Position numbers and translations under genes: made by a program. From Taenia hydatigena (lineage: Eukaryota > Platyhelminthes > Cestoda > Cyclophyllidea > Taeniidae): a stretch of 64,000 nt of DNA. Position 1 is the stretch's first letter. Every line of letters starts with the position of its first letter. Below the pieces are notes generated by a model, which worked only from the letters and a program-made list of their open reading frames with translations, ran no database searches and was not told where the DNA came from. The stretch spans positions 22,444,198 through 22,508,197 of the forward strand of contig JADWOT020000006.1 in NCBI GenBank assembly GCA_036345935.2. The letters are read 5' to 3'. Positions 12,532-26,719 of the stretch are shown one piece after another.

Positions 12532-15500
12532 TTGCTAAGTCATGAGAATTGGATTACTATCTGCACTCATCACTTCTGAAAAGTAATGCGGGCGGTTAGT
12601 TTGCAAGGTTTAGGGCAAATTTGTGCTTAGTTGCGAGTAAAATGACCTAGTTGATATCGGCGCTTGACCACACTGCAGCTAGCATTTTGGCATGCATTTG
12701 AGAGGCTAACAATGTTGGTAAATTCATGGAGAGGAGACAACAGTTGAGTAGACACTGATTTTACAAGGCCATATTCTGTGGTCCATCCTGTAGCGGCAAT
12801 CGGGAATCTTAGATTCGATTACTACTATAAGTGAGCATGAGAGGTGGATATTTTTGAGACGAAATCGTACTGATGAGCGAAATCTGTACCTCAGCTTTCA
12901 ATTGGATATGCACATATTTTGCAGGCAGACTGAGTTAAGTGGGGCTTAACCAGAAGATGTTGGCATCTGCTACCTATGAATTTATAGGTATTTAGAGAAG
13001 ATGAATCGTCGGAGCGTCCATTAGTAGACGGTTTCAGGTGTTTTAATAAACGCGTTAAAGATTCCTTATTTTACGTGTACACGGCCAGAGAATTGGACTC
13101 AGAGTCTAATCGTAGTAAACCTTCTTCTTCAGCACTACATATCCAACACGGCATGGCGACGCAGTTGAAAGGGAGCGACGTGGTGGTGCTGTTACACAGA
13201 GAATGACCAACCGTATCTCATTAAGAACGGACTTATCTATTGTAAGCTCCTGTGATGGGTGGAATCTGAGAAAGGAGGGGCTTATCCGAGAATAAAGATG
13301 ATGGTTGACAAAAAGATGCATTCAATTTTATCCAAAGCGATGGCAATACCACATTTAACAAGTAGGATGCAAATAAATTGATGAAGGAATCGTCGAACTG
13401 TGCTCCATTAAGCTTAAAATAGCCGCGCTTTGCATAAAATTAGACTGAGACAAATCCTATCCTTGCAGCTCGAGACGAGTTTAGAAGCGACAATAAATGA
13501 ACTTCGTGATAGGCAGATTTTGTGGTGGCGGCATGCTTGTGACCGTAAAAGGAGTGAGAAGACAAATGTGTTGAGTGATAGCATTCAGGAGGATAGTTGA
13601 AAGAGGATACCTTGTGATGAAAAAAGAGGATTTGGCGACTACGGACGCTAACTGGGATACTTTACTAACAAAATTATGCGTCTGAAGCCAACGCAAAGCG
13701 AGAGCACCGAGGGACTCCTTGTTTACATCTGTGGTTGTCAGAAGCCACTTGTCCAACCTATCGGCTTGGAAACGAATGTGGCGCTACTAAGGTACTCGTT
13801 ACCGCTTCAATTGGAATTATTACAGGTGCTTGCCCTAAAATGAGGTTGACAGCTTTACCGGTTGCATTTTCATGGCATGCCCACCCTGTGTACGCAACTT
13901 GTAAAAATGGAAAATCGGATGTTGCTCAATTTATGTGAAGGTCTTTCATTTCCTCGTTACAGCTGCGCCGCTCCTTTTTACTTGTTTTAATTTATGCGGA
14001 TATGGGTCCACACTCGGCAATCAAGAAGTTGTAAAAGCAGTGTCAGAAAGAAGTTACAGATGCAAGCAGGAGTGATAGTGGGGCTGACTGACAGCCATAC
14101 AATCGGAGAATCAAAACGTGCCCAATGCCACCTTTTGGGTCTCTATCATAGCCTTCCACTGACTGTAATCGTGCATAATTGTGCCATGCAACGCCTGAGA
14201 AGCATCAACTTTTGCGGAGACAATGCACATTTGAGCAACCACATAAAATAAGGGAAAACGGGTAACCATGCCTAGGCATGGTCGAGATGATGACCATTCT
14301 CTAACCAACTGTCAGGAACACCAGCCTTGTCTTTGTAATAATATTCATATTAACGCAGCTCCTTACAATACGTGTTAAGGAAAGCACGCAACGGCTTATC
14401 CTTTAAAATAATAGAAGCTGCGAAAGGCGAATCAATAGGCAAGAGGTCATGCAATAGCACTTTTATGGTCTAAACCTGCAAAAGCTAGCACCAGAAATGT
14501 TGGCAACTCCTCTTGAGATAAAACACCTTTACTCATTCCTTCATTTCGACTTCCATTGCAGGTGCACTCCCTTCTCATCTCTCAATTCATCTATTACTAG
14601 AGACTTCATTCACCAATCACTTTACTACTCATTACCCTTACTGCTGAGTTGTTTTTCTTTGCGTACAAAAATCTTCCAACCACAGTGTAGCTCAATCCAT
14701 TTACCTTTAGGTGGGCCAAAAACTGCCAGCGTCACACATATGTGACGCCCCGGTTTCTTTCTTTTAGAACGCACATTGCGCATTTGTGGAATACTTGATT
14801 CTACGCATCCTTACCACTGTTGGGTAAACCGATTCAAGATACGTAGGCAAATTTTTCAGTGGAGGCAGTATCATTCATTGCGTGGCTGGTAGTTGGCCTG
14901 ACTTTTTGTTCGAGTCCTGTGCCCCGCCTCTTCCTCTTCATTAATGCCTAACTTCGACGTGACAAATAAAAAGGAATTCATTCACACGGCAGGAGGCACA
15001 TGTGATTGCTAAATGATTCACACCTTACTTCTCGGCTACTTAGTAGTAGAAACAGGACTCATTTCAATTCATTTTTACCCCAAATGCAAGATGCAATTGT
15101 GCCCCCAATTGTTGCACAATTTCATTTTCCCATTTGTCAGTAAAAGCAAAAGCGTAGGAGAAGATGATGGAGTGTAAGTCAGTAGTAACTGACCAGAGTA
15201 ATGAATAATGATGCTGTTCTTGAAGTGTGTGGAAGGTGATGATAGGCCTCGCATTTGGCAAACAAACGATTGTCTAATTTGGCAACCAATGGCAAGTAGT
15301 GATCTTTGAACCATGCAGACCACTTTGTTCACCCCTTCCTCTCACCTCTTGCTACCATCCAATCGGCAAACGACAGAGCTTCTGTGATTTCTTGGCGTCT
15401 CATTCGCGGTATTTCCCATCCCAACTTCAAGGTGGCTGTGTTTCATTCATGACAGTAAATTCACATCCAATGGGCGCAGCGACAGTCACATCCCGACTTA

Positions 15501-17550
15501 ACCAACTCCTCCTCACCTTGCATAACACGAAGTAAAAGTACTCATCCATCTACTCCTGCTCCTTGATCCTTTCATCTGTGCACCATCCCATCAATGCCCA
15601 ATCATCAAGTGTAGTTCTCACACCAAATGCACAACTTTGTTCATATTCATTCAGGAGGTCGACCCTTCCCTTTCATCTTCCCTTTACGCAGGTCTGGCAA
15701 AATCAAAGTCCAGTGCATTTTACACGCAGGCTGGTAACCACTGATCCGCTTCAAGAGTGGCATGGTCTTTCTAAACTTCTGTCGCTTTGGTTCCCGTCCA
15801 CAGAAGCAAAAGCAACGGCTTCGTCTCTCTCTCTCCCCCTCTCTAGCTCCCATTGCGTTTCATGTGCATGTGCTAATTGGATTCATCCCCACTCCTACTC
15901 ATCCGTCAACGCCATATCGCCTCTAGCTCTCCTCATCCTCCTCTCTCTCCCACCCCTTCTCTACTCCTCTACTCCTCCTCCTCCTTCCAGTGTCAATGCT
16001 GCGCACACGCCAGCAATAAAAGCGGTCCCTGTTTGGGAAGGGGGCACGGGTTTCTTGCCGATGTGCGAGTGTAGGTGGTGGAGTGTTTAATGAGGATGAA
16101 GCGTTGGTATTCTTAGCCAGCTTTTGCGCCATTTGGGTGATCTAGGTTGGTTGCGAAGTCACATGTTTGCGCGACCGACAACGCATGCAGGGGCTGCGAG
16201 CGCTGCCGTCACTGTTGGTTAGCGGCCTCAATTGAGGCAATTGCACTGCGTTAACTTGCACTAACCAAGTCACGAGGAGGAGGAGGAGGGCAAGGGAAGC
16301 AAATTTATTGCCCCACCACACGTTGGAACACGCGGTGATGGCAACGCGATGCAATGCATGCAAGCCTGTGTGATGTGGCGCGAGATGTGCTCCGACTAGC
16401 TTTCCTTTCACAAATCAGCAATGCTCCTCACTGCATTGGCGGCTCCGCACGCTGCAGCAAATGTGGCTAGACTCCCCATTCATAATAATTCCCAATGTTG
16501 GCATTTCACATTCTCATCGCTACATGTGGGTTGGAGATTGAGGCTTCCTTTCCATCGTCACAAAACAACCACACACTTACACACACGCACACACAGGCTA
16601 GAGTACTCTTGTCCTTAACTGATCTATGGGCAGAAAATTGGTGTCAACAGTGCCACATGGAGGGCAGTTGAGATGAGGTCTTCGACATCGTCCTCCACAC
16701 AGTGGGACCACGTTGTCACACAACTGGGAGAAGAGCACAATGCCCGTCTACTTCGTGGATGGTGTGAGGAGTGGGTGTGTGCTAGGCACTGTGTAGGCTG
16801 GAAAACAGCACCTTCTTCTTATCCTGTCCTCAAAGCCACTCACCTCGTCCACATGAAGAGTTGCTAATATTGGTGCTGTGCCATTGAGGCGTGCGGTTTG
16901 TCGAGGCACCACCTCACTGTCACATCAACGCGCACTGCCCTGTCCACGCGAAGGGATCCGCCTTTTAGCAAGAAATTGGCATAATGAGATGAGGTGAACA
17001 AAAAGAAAAAACACAAATCGACTTTGATTTGTGTGTGTGTTTGTGTGTCCTTTTCCATTCCACGAGCAGGGCTACTCACTGGGCTAAAATGGCCAACATT
17101 TTGCAACAAATGCAGAGAAGGACTCGTGGATTTACAGCATGAGCGAGTGAGCGAGTGAGTGGGTGAGTGGGTGAAGCAAGGGTAGACCGCACAAGTGCCA
17201 TCGTTACTCGCATAGTGACTTCGGTTTGAGAAAGGCAGAAATGCTTTGCCATTAGATGAGGTGGGTGTCTACTACTACTACTACTGCGAAGTACCAAGTA
17301 GACAACGGTGTGGATGATGCCATTGTCGTTGCAAGCAATCACTGTGACGCAAGGACTGTGTGGTGTCTCACTACCTCCCACCTTCGCATTATTTGTCGGT
17401 GGACAAGGCATTATGTGACAGACGTGCTGATGGCGTGACTGCAAAAGGGGTAGACGACCACGACAACGTGACAACCAATGCACGAACACGTCAATGAGGT
17501 CAGCCGGATGACTGCCCTCGCCCTCACTCTCCCCCTCCCTACCTCCCCCT
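12532..17550. other. Intergenic, no recognised gene
   Basis: No supported gene. From about 14500 the base composition becomes C/T-rich on the + strand, with long pyrimidine tracts (15540-16000) that open long but low-complexity frames such as 15563-16090. A short TAC repeat lies at 17271-17285 and CA-rich microsatellite sequence at 16565-16597. The last few hundred bases are probably upstream sequence of the F-box gene. Confidence 0.45.
17141..17173. repeat. GAGY/GGGT tetranucleotide tandem repeat
   Basis: Consecutive GAGC/GAGT and GGGT units upstream of the F-box gene. The units are slightly degenerate. Confidence 0.8.
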
Positions 17551-17559
17551 AACGGAAGC

Positions 17560-17566
17560 TATATCA
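17560..17566 (+). promoter_or_regulatory. Possible TATA element of the F-box gene
   Basis: TATATCA lies 52 bases before the ATG at 17618, after a CCCCCT-rich stretch. This spacing would put the start site at about 17590 and leave a short 5' UTR. It is only a positional and sequence match. Confidence 0.35.
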
Positions 17567-17617
17567 ACCTCGGCGTCGGCGTCACGCAGTCATTCTACGC
17601 TTCGGACCTTCCCGACA

Positions 17618-18801
17618 ATGGTGCGTTTCGGTTATCTCTACTCCCTTCACTTACCGACATTTCTTGCACACCACCTTCACGTATCCTCATTTCACTTTAA
17701 TACACCTCACCTGTACTTTTCTCATGCCACTAATCAAGATGCAATTTCGTTGACATTTAGGCCAAGGATGATGCTTCACATCGCAAAATCACCCAACTGC
17801 CACCCGAATTGGCACCACAAATATGCCACTTCCTGAATGTTCCCGACTTCATGAACGTGTGCAAGGCAATCCCGCATTGGAGGTGGATACTACGAGGTCG
17901 TCGTTACCGTGAGGCACTCAATCGCTACATCAGTAGATGGAAGTGGCTCGACAAGAATCTGTGCAAAATGCTCTTTCCCCGACCCTCGTCAGACACGTAT
18001 CGAGACGCAGTTGCGGCTGTGCAGTATCACATGGAGGAAGTGAATTCACTCCAACGATTCCTTTCCCAACGTGGCCACCACCTTATCAAGCCGACAGTAC
18101 ATTGCTGCCAGCTGCCTATTGCGAACAATGTGTACACAGCCCTCGATACAGGTGAGGGAGGATCTTGGGATTCTCCTCACACGCTTGGACTTGATTTCGA
18201 TCTCGCCGATGACAATTTTTTGAAAGGAAGCCCCTTCGTTATGGACCATAAATTTAGACTAAATGGTTCCTATGTTGAATATTACCCGGCAGGGAGCAAC
18301 TATAAAAATAAGGTGCGCATTTTAAAAGAGGACTTCCTCGACCACCTCCGCCATTATGATTGTTTTATCTACATAATAAAGAGGGATTTCAACGCGATGG
18401 AGAACCTCATTAGCTTTCTTGACATTATAAAACCGCATCAGATACTGGTCATTGCAGTTTTGATAAAAGACGTGAATGGTGCAAGAGAAGAAGACATGAA
18501 GGTGCTCTCCGCTTTCGTGGACAGTATGGAGGACTTTGAGAATAGTCCACTGGCCACCACGAGTGTAAACTGGCGCCTTCGTTGCTGCAAGTACTTTGGA
18601 ATCAACTACTGGAACACAATGGAGTTGTTGGAGTTTGCCTGTTACGATTTGAGTTTGAGGAGGAGCGCTGCCAGTAGCACGTCGTCATCTATGTGGGAGC
18701 CACCAGATGGAGGACGTGAACTGCCCGTGTATCGTGAACCACCACCACCTCCACCTGCACCTTTACCATCACATATGGAACAGGCTGATTCGGATGGTTG
18801 A
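17618..18801 (+). CDS. F-box protein, FBXO4-like
   Basis: F-box proteins bring substrates to SCF (SKP1-CUL1) ubiquitin ligases. The predicted protein has 347 residues. Residues about 10-45 form the F-box (KITQLPPELAPQICHFLNV...AIPHWRWIL). A middle region follows, with DCFIYIIKRD and HQILVIAVLIKD around two hydrophobic strands and later a tryptophan-rich NWRLRC segment. A proline-rich tail (YREPPPPPPAPLP) ends it. The FIY-strand, ILV-strand and final helix resemble the atypical GTPase-like domain after the F-box in FBXO4, so I call it FBXO4-like without certainty. The exon at 17761-18801 has no ATG before the middle of the F-box. The only in-frame solution I see is ATG at 17618-17620, then a 140-base phase-0 intron (GTGCGT...TTTAG). 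A broken paralogue lies 6 kb upstream. Confidence 0.75.
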
Positions 18802-19889
18802 GTGGAGGAGTGGAGAGAGGATGTAATGAAGTGTACTTTCCTACTGCATAAGAGAGTGTGGCAGTACAGATTGGTTTTTGATGCAGAATGTGTGGAAGAG
18901 CAGGAGGGTGAAGTGTTGGGAGTGGAAGAGGGCGGCGTGTGATTGAGCAGGGACTGTAGTCTCAGCGGCTGACGTTATATGGGTTATGGAATGTGGAGAG
19001 GAAAGGCGATCTGAAAAGACAGTGATGGTGGCTCTGTGACGGGACGAAGTGACTGGTACGTGTAGGCGGGTTGATGGATGAATGGCTGCGTTAGAGAATG
19101 CAGAAGAATAGCTGATTGCACTGAGGCATACGCAGATGTTGGGAGGGAGACGCAGCCCATGTACACAAAATCACAACGTGTAGATCTATACGAGTTTGGT
19201 AATGCTGGCGTTGTTGGCCTTAAAACATGAGACGTGAGCGTTGGCTGGCCTGCGAGATCATCCCTGTGGAGGTGGGTGGGTGGGTGATTGGGGAGGAGGA
19301 CCGCGTGACCACACCTCACACGTGTGTGTGTCTGTGTCATTTGACCTCGTTGAGCGTGCGCGATGCGTGAGTTGTACGAAGACCGACTGCATGACAATTT
19401 CTTGCTGTGAGTGCCAAAACTAGAGCCAGCAGAAATGGGTAATTTGCTTATAATAAAATAGTTGACACTTTTTATATGAGAAGGAGCAAGTGCAAAGAGA
19501 TCCGTTAAGCTGGCAAATTTTAATCAACCCACCTCATCACTGTCATAGCTGACCAAGCGGTAGTGGCAGCTGGATGAAGCATGGCATCGCCCTCATATTC
19601 CTAAGCATGCTTTACAAATGAGCATTTAAGGAGCAATTCTTTCCGTAATGTCTTACCGTGCATTTGTGGTCCGTGTTTGTGACGTACAAATACCACGAGA
19701 CAAGAGTCCAAGTGGATATTTGTCGAAATAGAAAAGAGGAATGCAATAAAATGGGATACGCAACAGCGTACGTTAGGTTAAGGGAAAACTTACCAAATCA
19801 TTTCTTACAAATAGCTCTGTCCTACTGGACTTATGTCACTTGGGTGCCGCCACCGTTGAGCACCCAGCGCGCTTGTATATCTACTTTGC

Positions 19890-20115
19890 ACGCTTTCTCT
19901 TCCACCTCCGTATGCAATCATTACCGTCCACCAAATAGCGATTGTCATTCCGATGAGACCGACGCTGAACACAGTGCAGCCGAAGCACTGGGTGGCTTAA
20001 CTGTATTCTTAGGACATCACACTCGTGATGAACTCTAGGCTTAGCTCTATGTATTCGTGGCACAACGAGACCAGCTTGGTCCGAGTTATCAACGGCTTTC
20101 AACTCGCTGCAAGAT
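19890..20115 (+). repeat. Dispersed repeat pair R2, copy 1
   Basis: Aligns directly with 22190-22445. Shared blocks in order are TTCCGATGAGAC.GACGC, GAACAC/GAACGC, ATGTATTC/ATGTTCAGG, CACAACGAG, CAGC, GAGT and CACTGCAAGA-like ends. Neither copy has a conserved reading frame. Confidence 0.65.
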
Positions 20116-22189
20116 GAAGTTGGTACATGGGCTGCTAAGATGCATCCACACCAATGTCAACTGTAAAGGATCCTGTCGGTCAGCCTAATCAGTTTAGTCG
20201 ATGATCTCAAGCGCACAAGTTTGCTTTTTCCACTTGATCTCATCAATATTATATAGTTCCAGACAAAATACAGCCTGTCATGCAGCTAATAGGCAGAGTT
20301 CCTTCGACACTTCAATTAAAATTCATCCTAGGGCCAGCTTTGTGATCTGGTCGTAAGCTCAGTGGCCTAGAAGTAGGGTAGGTTGGTAAGAGGCGGGATC
20401 CTATCATTACCATGTCACCTACTCTTCCCGCAGCCCTCATCTGCCTCGTTTAGAAATGTTCCTGCAGCTATCTGGTACCAGAAGGAGCAAAGTGACTCCT
20501 ACCAGCGTGCCACGTCCACGTCTGCTAATGGCAAAGCTCCGAGGGCTGCAATACTTTAGCATTTTGCCAATTTATACTGTGAACGTGATGTCGGAGGAGA
20601 ACTTTGCAATGTCGATAAAAGCATCGAACATCCCGATTTTCGGTTACACTTTATTGATCAAGTACTAATTGCGCACGCAAGTAGTTGATATGCACGGCTG
20701 CATTCACATCGGTTGTCCAGCTGATGGACGTTGAATTTGATTTACAGGGCGACAAGTTAGAAATGACTGTTGCCACTGCAAAATCTCAGACGGATGCTTT
20801 GACCTTCCTTAGGAATGTAGCCATTTAAATTGAGGATTGAGATGAGTCAAGTGGGATGGATTGCATTTTGCGTTTCCTTCGGAGTCCTAATGGCTCATAG
20901 GCTCTGCGCTGGCTTCTATGTTGACGGATAGACGGATGTGGTATGCAAGGAGCAAACATGGGAACTTTTCCAACTGATGTGATCCATCGGAATGGGACTG
21001 TTGACTTTGATTCCCGAACGAGTCATGAGTGTTCGAGGTGACGACTCAGCACCGATCTAGGGACAGCATAGGTCATTCAATCTCTAACAAATTTAGCAGT
21101 GATGATCTGTTCTATTTTTTAAAATTGGGTGGAACAACTCGGTTAGGAACGCTTTGTGAATAGCAAGAAATAGATAGGTCGAAGCAGCTAAGGGCTTGAC
21201 ACTATCCAAAGTTCATTCAGGCCATTCGAGCTCGACAGTTCTCTTCAACAGTTGCCCTCAAAACTTGCACAGCATAAGGGAACGCATCGCTACTTGTCTA
21301 AGTGGAGCTGATCCAACCAACATTATGATGCGATACTGGGAGAACGAGTGTTTTAAAATGGATGAGGAATGTCGGGACGAGAGTGGCTGCTAGGCTCACA
21401 ATGTGGAATCATGTGGTCTGCTAGACAGTGGTAATTAGCAATATCGGACGCACTATGTGGTATGTGTGCAAAGTCAGGCTGAGGGGAAGAACTTGAAGCT
21501 TACTTACTTACTTGATGGTCATGTCAATGTTTGTTAAGTCTACGGCAGATCAAACCACACAACCCAAATATAAGTTCACGTCAAAGGTAAATAATTTGCT
21601 AGGAAAAAGCATCATGGAGCAAAAAACAGTCTTACGACACACTGTGAACCGACTACCATACTGAATGCTTGCAAGTTGAATGCTCAAACAGGAGAAAGCA
21701 GAGAGGCAAAGGCAACTATGTAAGTATTTAGGTATGAAAACCACAGACCAGGAAACGATAATTCTTGACCTTTCCAGCATCAATTAAGCAAAGACAACCG
21801 TAAACAATTTTCCGACAGTTGGACACGATGGAAAAGGATTCACTTTCTGTTAGACCAACAGCTACACCATGAATTATGCCATCATATTAGTGATGCTTGC
21901 ACACCTTATAATGGTAGCAATGCATGCCGCCGGTTCTGATGCATGCGTTCTAAATCGAGTCAACTTGAATCTTTGACGGCAACCGTGCAATGCCATTGCT
22001 AGGCATCTTCTACGTAGATGCAGTGGCTTCTCCAAAATTTTGTCTGGCAAGGCATTAGGTTCCACCGCCTAACAGGCATTTGGCTTTCACCTACTCCACT
22101 GATGGCTTCCTTTTTCCACCCCTCTGTTTGCATCCTGACCATTTTCCTCTCAAATTTAAGCATGTTTTCCTATTCCAAGTGTTTCCGAA

Positions 22190-22445
22190 GTAGACTTCCG
22201 TATATCTGTGCTATGCATTTTCGTTCCCACCTTCCCATACCATTTTATAGTTTACCGAAACCACGAATGTCTTTCCGATGAGACTGACGCGGAACGCAGA
22301 GGGGTCGAATCACGAGGTGAGGCCTACCTCTATGTTCAGGACACAACGCTCGTGATTAACTTCTAGTTTTGTATGTGAACACGCGTCACAACGAGGTCAG
22401 CCAAGTCTGAGTCATTACTGATTTCCGAATCATCACTGCAAGACT
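22190..22445 (+). repeat. Dispersed repeat pair R2, copy 2
   Basis: Second copy of the repeat at 19890-20115, same orientation, about 2.3 kb apart, with indels of tens of bases. Confidence 0.65.
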
Positions 22446-24814
22446 GTGTCTACACCATACCGCCACAAGAGCAATATTTGTCTGGCCCGATCGACTCAGT
22501 CAGTATTGTTAGGCGCAGTTAGGTGAGGTGAATGCGCATCTGTGCCCCAGATGTCTCAACAAGTGATGTCAGAATGGTCAGTAGTGCCATTTCTCATATC
22601 AGTAAAAAAAGGTAAACCATAGTAGGCGTTGCAAATGTTGCTTTGTTTTTCTTCTTCCTCTTCTCCTTGGTTTAACTACTAAGAACTCAATAACTAAACA
22701 ACTAAACTCATGGTCATCCATTCGCAATAAAAATTTGCTGCATTAATGTGGCATTTGAGTGACCGATATGTTCTCCATTACACATTGATTGTGACATGGA
22801 GCCGATCTCAATAGAATGTAGGTAATTTATGAGTTCTACGAGCCAAAGCGCTAGTATGCCCGTCATTTAACAGAGTTCGCTGAACCGTTCTCTGGCTTTG
22901 CATAAGTGGAGCTTAGTAGAGGTGTTTAGCCTCAAATACTGCGGGATGGCACAAGAGTATGACAGTGTTTACATCATTCCACTCAATAGATCAACCACAT
23001 GCCTCTCCTTTCCGTCACTGCACATGCTTACCACAATTACTTGTGGAGGTAAGGTGTAATCACATGCACCTGCAGCTTGAAAAGCGAACGAGCTTTGACC
23101 TCGTAAAATAATGACCACTGGATGTAAAGAGCTTTCAGCGTTTGCCCAGCTGTAGTCACCCTTTTAACTTTGACCCCTGGAATGTTCGGCAGTACAGATT
23201 GGAAAGCATGTTAGAAAGAGTTCACGCATCGGACATTACACTTACTCCTAGAACAAAACGCTGCACTAAAACCACCTAGCTGAGTAATTTCATGGCATTT
23301 CAGTTTTTTCGTTTCAACAACACTTAGAACACAAGCATGGTATGGAACAATGAAAAGATTCATAGCAGAACAAGGCGACTTGCGACACGAGTGAAATCAC
23401 GTAAATCAGTTTATGAAGGTTCCGTCGCTTCTCTCTGACTCATCTGCAGCTGCAAGCCCTATTGTCCATGCAGCCTAGTAAATGTGGTAAATCATGATGA
23501 AATGAATGCGTGATGGTGGAGAGCCAAGGTCATCACCATTACAAGAAGGCAACGGTTGTGTCTGAAGTGCAAAATTCCAAGTCCGCTGACATAGAAGAGA
23601 CCCACATAGGTGCCGATCACATAATTACCTACATTTTTGCAGTTACTACATCTTTAGAAGAGCCGACTTCGCTTTATAGTTTAGCCTTATGCGCTCGTCA
23701 ATCCACGTCAGTCGTAAAATTGTGTCGGAACTGGGACATCCGCACTAGACTAAGAAGCGCGTGAAGCACACGTCATGACGAGGACTGCGTGCCGTTCTTG
23801 CACAATAAAATCAAGGCAATTTGTGAGAAGGATCTCGTAGCGAGAGTGACCGCGCGAGTCGGGTTAGCATGACATCAATTGGACTCCGTTCGAACGTGCC
23901 TGTCTTACCATTTGGTGCATTCAAACCGACCATCTGTGAGGATGGTAAAGCCATGCCAGTGACACGCCATGACAATGACCTAATGCTGGCAGTGCGACCT
24001 TACGACAGAGGAGGCCCAAATAACCATGCTTATAACGCAAGCGTTTTGGTCAATATTGGGTGGGTCATTGGGTCGTGTCGACGTCTTTACAATGAAGTCA
24101 CATCATTCATTGTGACCGATGCCAAACATGAGGAAACGAAAAGCTATCTGCGCTGCTGCTGAAATAAATTCGTGAGCTATCTCATTTATGTCACTTGCGA
24201 CTTATCCTATATCACCCTATTGAGTACTTCCGAATGTTGATCACGGGCTTCATTGATCAAAGCTCTTAAGTCACGGTGCTGATTGAAGTAACAGTGTAGG
24301 TATCACGCAGCAATGCAAAGGATGCGGGGGAGAAACACCATGTGCATGACCGTGGAATTCACTTTGAGAATTCAGTACACCAAAGTAGACGCAAATAAGA
24401 TGAGGAAAAAGAGGAAAAAGACTGTTAGAATCTTGGGTGAAAAGGGTCTGGAGTACAAACTAACCTGCTTCATACAACAGAAATCACTCGTCTCTTTCTT
24501 TGGCCACTTCACTCGATGGTGACTTCTGTTCAATAATGAGGCGTCTCGGACTAAAGCACCAGTTTGGATGATTTAAATAAGGCTGCGCTCAACTCATTTT
24601 ATTTGGTAGTTTGGCTGTCAACAGTTCACATGCACGCATGTGGAAGTCGGTTAGGTAATTTGTTGGCGCAGATGCACACGTAGTACTGCAACTTTGCTTA
24701 GGTTTATAGTGGTTGCTATGGCATAGCAGTGTGTGGTTTATTCTTCCGTAGGGTGCAAATCCTCTTCCATTAACACAAAAAAGCACCGAGTTTGGTGTAG
24801 ACTCAAGGGAACCG

Positions 24815-25190
24815 GGAACTGGTTGCAATGACTACCACATGGAGTGAAATGCGGCCAAATCAGCGCAACTGAGGAGGTTCAACAAAACAATAATCTCATT
24901 TGGCAATTATATTCGTTTGAAGTTGTAAGCGTTTTACGCATTGACGCAACAGGGAATCCTACCTACTTATCATTACAACCATGACGGCAACGACAAACGA
25001 GTGATGGTATAGAGTTGTTGCGTCCCAAGGGAAGAATTCAGCGTAGCACCCAATAGTGAAGCGTTGAAGAATATTAAGGTGAGGAAGTAAAGGTGTCGGA
25101 TGGCGGGGAGTGCAAGGTCCACGGGATCAGACAATGTGCACAAAAGCCCATCCCCTATGCCGACGTTCGCACGTGGCCTCACAGGTGAGC
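24815..25190 (+). repeat. Dispersed repeat pair R3, copy 1
   Basis: Aligns directly with 26720-27060. Shared blocks are CTGGTTGCAATGACTACCACA, CTCATTTGGCAAT.ATA, GTTTGAA, a GACGGCAACGAC-like block, GTGAAGCG and a final GGA-rich tract. The alignment is diverged with indels. No frame is preserved. Confidence 0.65.
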
Positions 25191-26238
25191 ATCAAATTCT
25201 ATCGCTGTCAACAATGTGATCCTGTGTGTGTGCACAGCAATTGCCACTGGCTTGCTGATTGCAGCGGTCTTTGACGTCTAAGTGGAAGCGTGCTTATGAA
25301 TGTAAAAGACAAAATTGGCCTACACATTGGACTATTTTGCACATATTACGCACTCACGTTATTCATGGTAGAGTGTAGCATTATGAGCGCGTTACCAAAT
25401 TATGGGACCGCAATCACTGTAACACGCAGTGGTCTTACTAGCAACCGTTTGGGATGATTGACCGATTGACGTGAAACTCTGTCTAGAGATTCTACTTAAG
25501 CAATTGTATCACATATCATGGCGACTAGGATAAACGCATATTGGTACCCACATTTGCAGATCTCCTAACCATCCGTACACGCGTCTGTCGTCTTTTTAGC
25601 TATTTAGTCCATGGTAAGATCTAATCCCAAAAATGTGAGCAATTAAATGGTCATAACGCCTTTCTGCCAACTTCAATGATCAGTTAGTGTTCTATTCCCC
25701 CACCTCTTAACCCATCTGCTTAACACCGGCATAATTCGGCCTGAATAACATGCGATTCCGAATGACATAGTCAGATGTAGCACTCGAAACGCGGATGGTC
25801 AATTAAAGTAAAGGAGATGACTTATGGACCTTTCGCATAGCCCCAATATTTTGGAAAATGTTACCAGTGGCAAGAGAGCAACCGATTTCCGGTGATCCAC
25901 AGACCTTTGTAAGGAAGACGTTTTGTTGCTTTTGCTCATAGAACACAAAGCAATCGTGCAGATACTGCCGCATACCGCATACGGGCAGTGATTTTGTTAA
26001 TATCCTGATACAATCTCGTTCTCTGAATTGCTGTCATCATTTACGAATGCACTAATCCGTCAACAGAATGCTTAGTGTGCCAAAGTCCAGGTAAGTAAGC
26101 AATTGCTTTGAGTCTTGCATGAAAGAGCGTGTCTTTTATGAAAAATAATCGACTACCGGTTCAACACATCAGATTGATAGTGATGCAAATGCTTCTGCCT
26201 TGCCAACATGCATGCACAGTAGTCGCACGCAAGTAGTA

Positions 26239-26300
26239 ATGTAGCCGAGTGGTTATGATTGCGTTGTAGACTGAATATTCGTGAGGCAGATCCTCTTTTT
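26239..26300 (+). other. tRNA-like relic (possible SINE head)
   Basis: TAGCCGAGTGGT at 26242-26253 fits the A-box of RNA polymerase III genes. About 40 bases later a degenerate B-box-like region precedes a T-run at 26296-26300. I cannot draw a convincing cloverleaf or acceptor stem. It could be a tRNA pseudogene or the head of a tRNA-derived SINE. Confidence 0.25.
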
Positions 26301-26719
26301 ATGCATGTGGGAATGTGGCAGTTTGTGCATGCATGCTTTTGCCCACTCCAAGCATAGTTGAAAGCAATAGCAAGTGGCATCAGGATTGCGAAGAGTAGAT
26401 CCAAGTCAACTTACTCTCCTTTCACCCATCCGTCCACTCACACACTCACCCACCCACCTACTCATTCCCATTCATCTACTTCAAGCGACAGTTGGAGAGC
26501 TCCCTCATGACAAGTAGTTCGAGTCATTCACGCACTCTGCCCATTTCTTTGCAGCAAAAACAAATTATGTCGCTAGTTACGCCGTAGGAGGTGGGATGTA
26601 CGGCTTAGTAAACAGCACGACTGGCATTGTAACTAGGAATCCATTTCGAATTGTGCATGATCATGGTGCGAACTGCGATCTAACGCGATTCGGCTACAAT
26701 TCACGCAGCTCTTAACAAG

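Noticed and set aside
15563..16090. Open frame of 175 codons on +
   Set aside because: It lies in a C/T-rich low-complexity tract and the peptide is mostly Ser/Pro/Leu without motif; frames on both strands are open for the same compositional reason.
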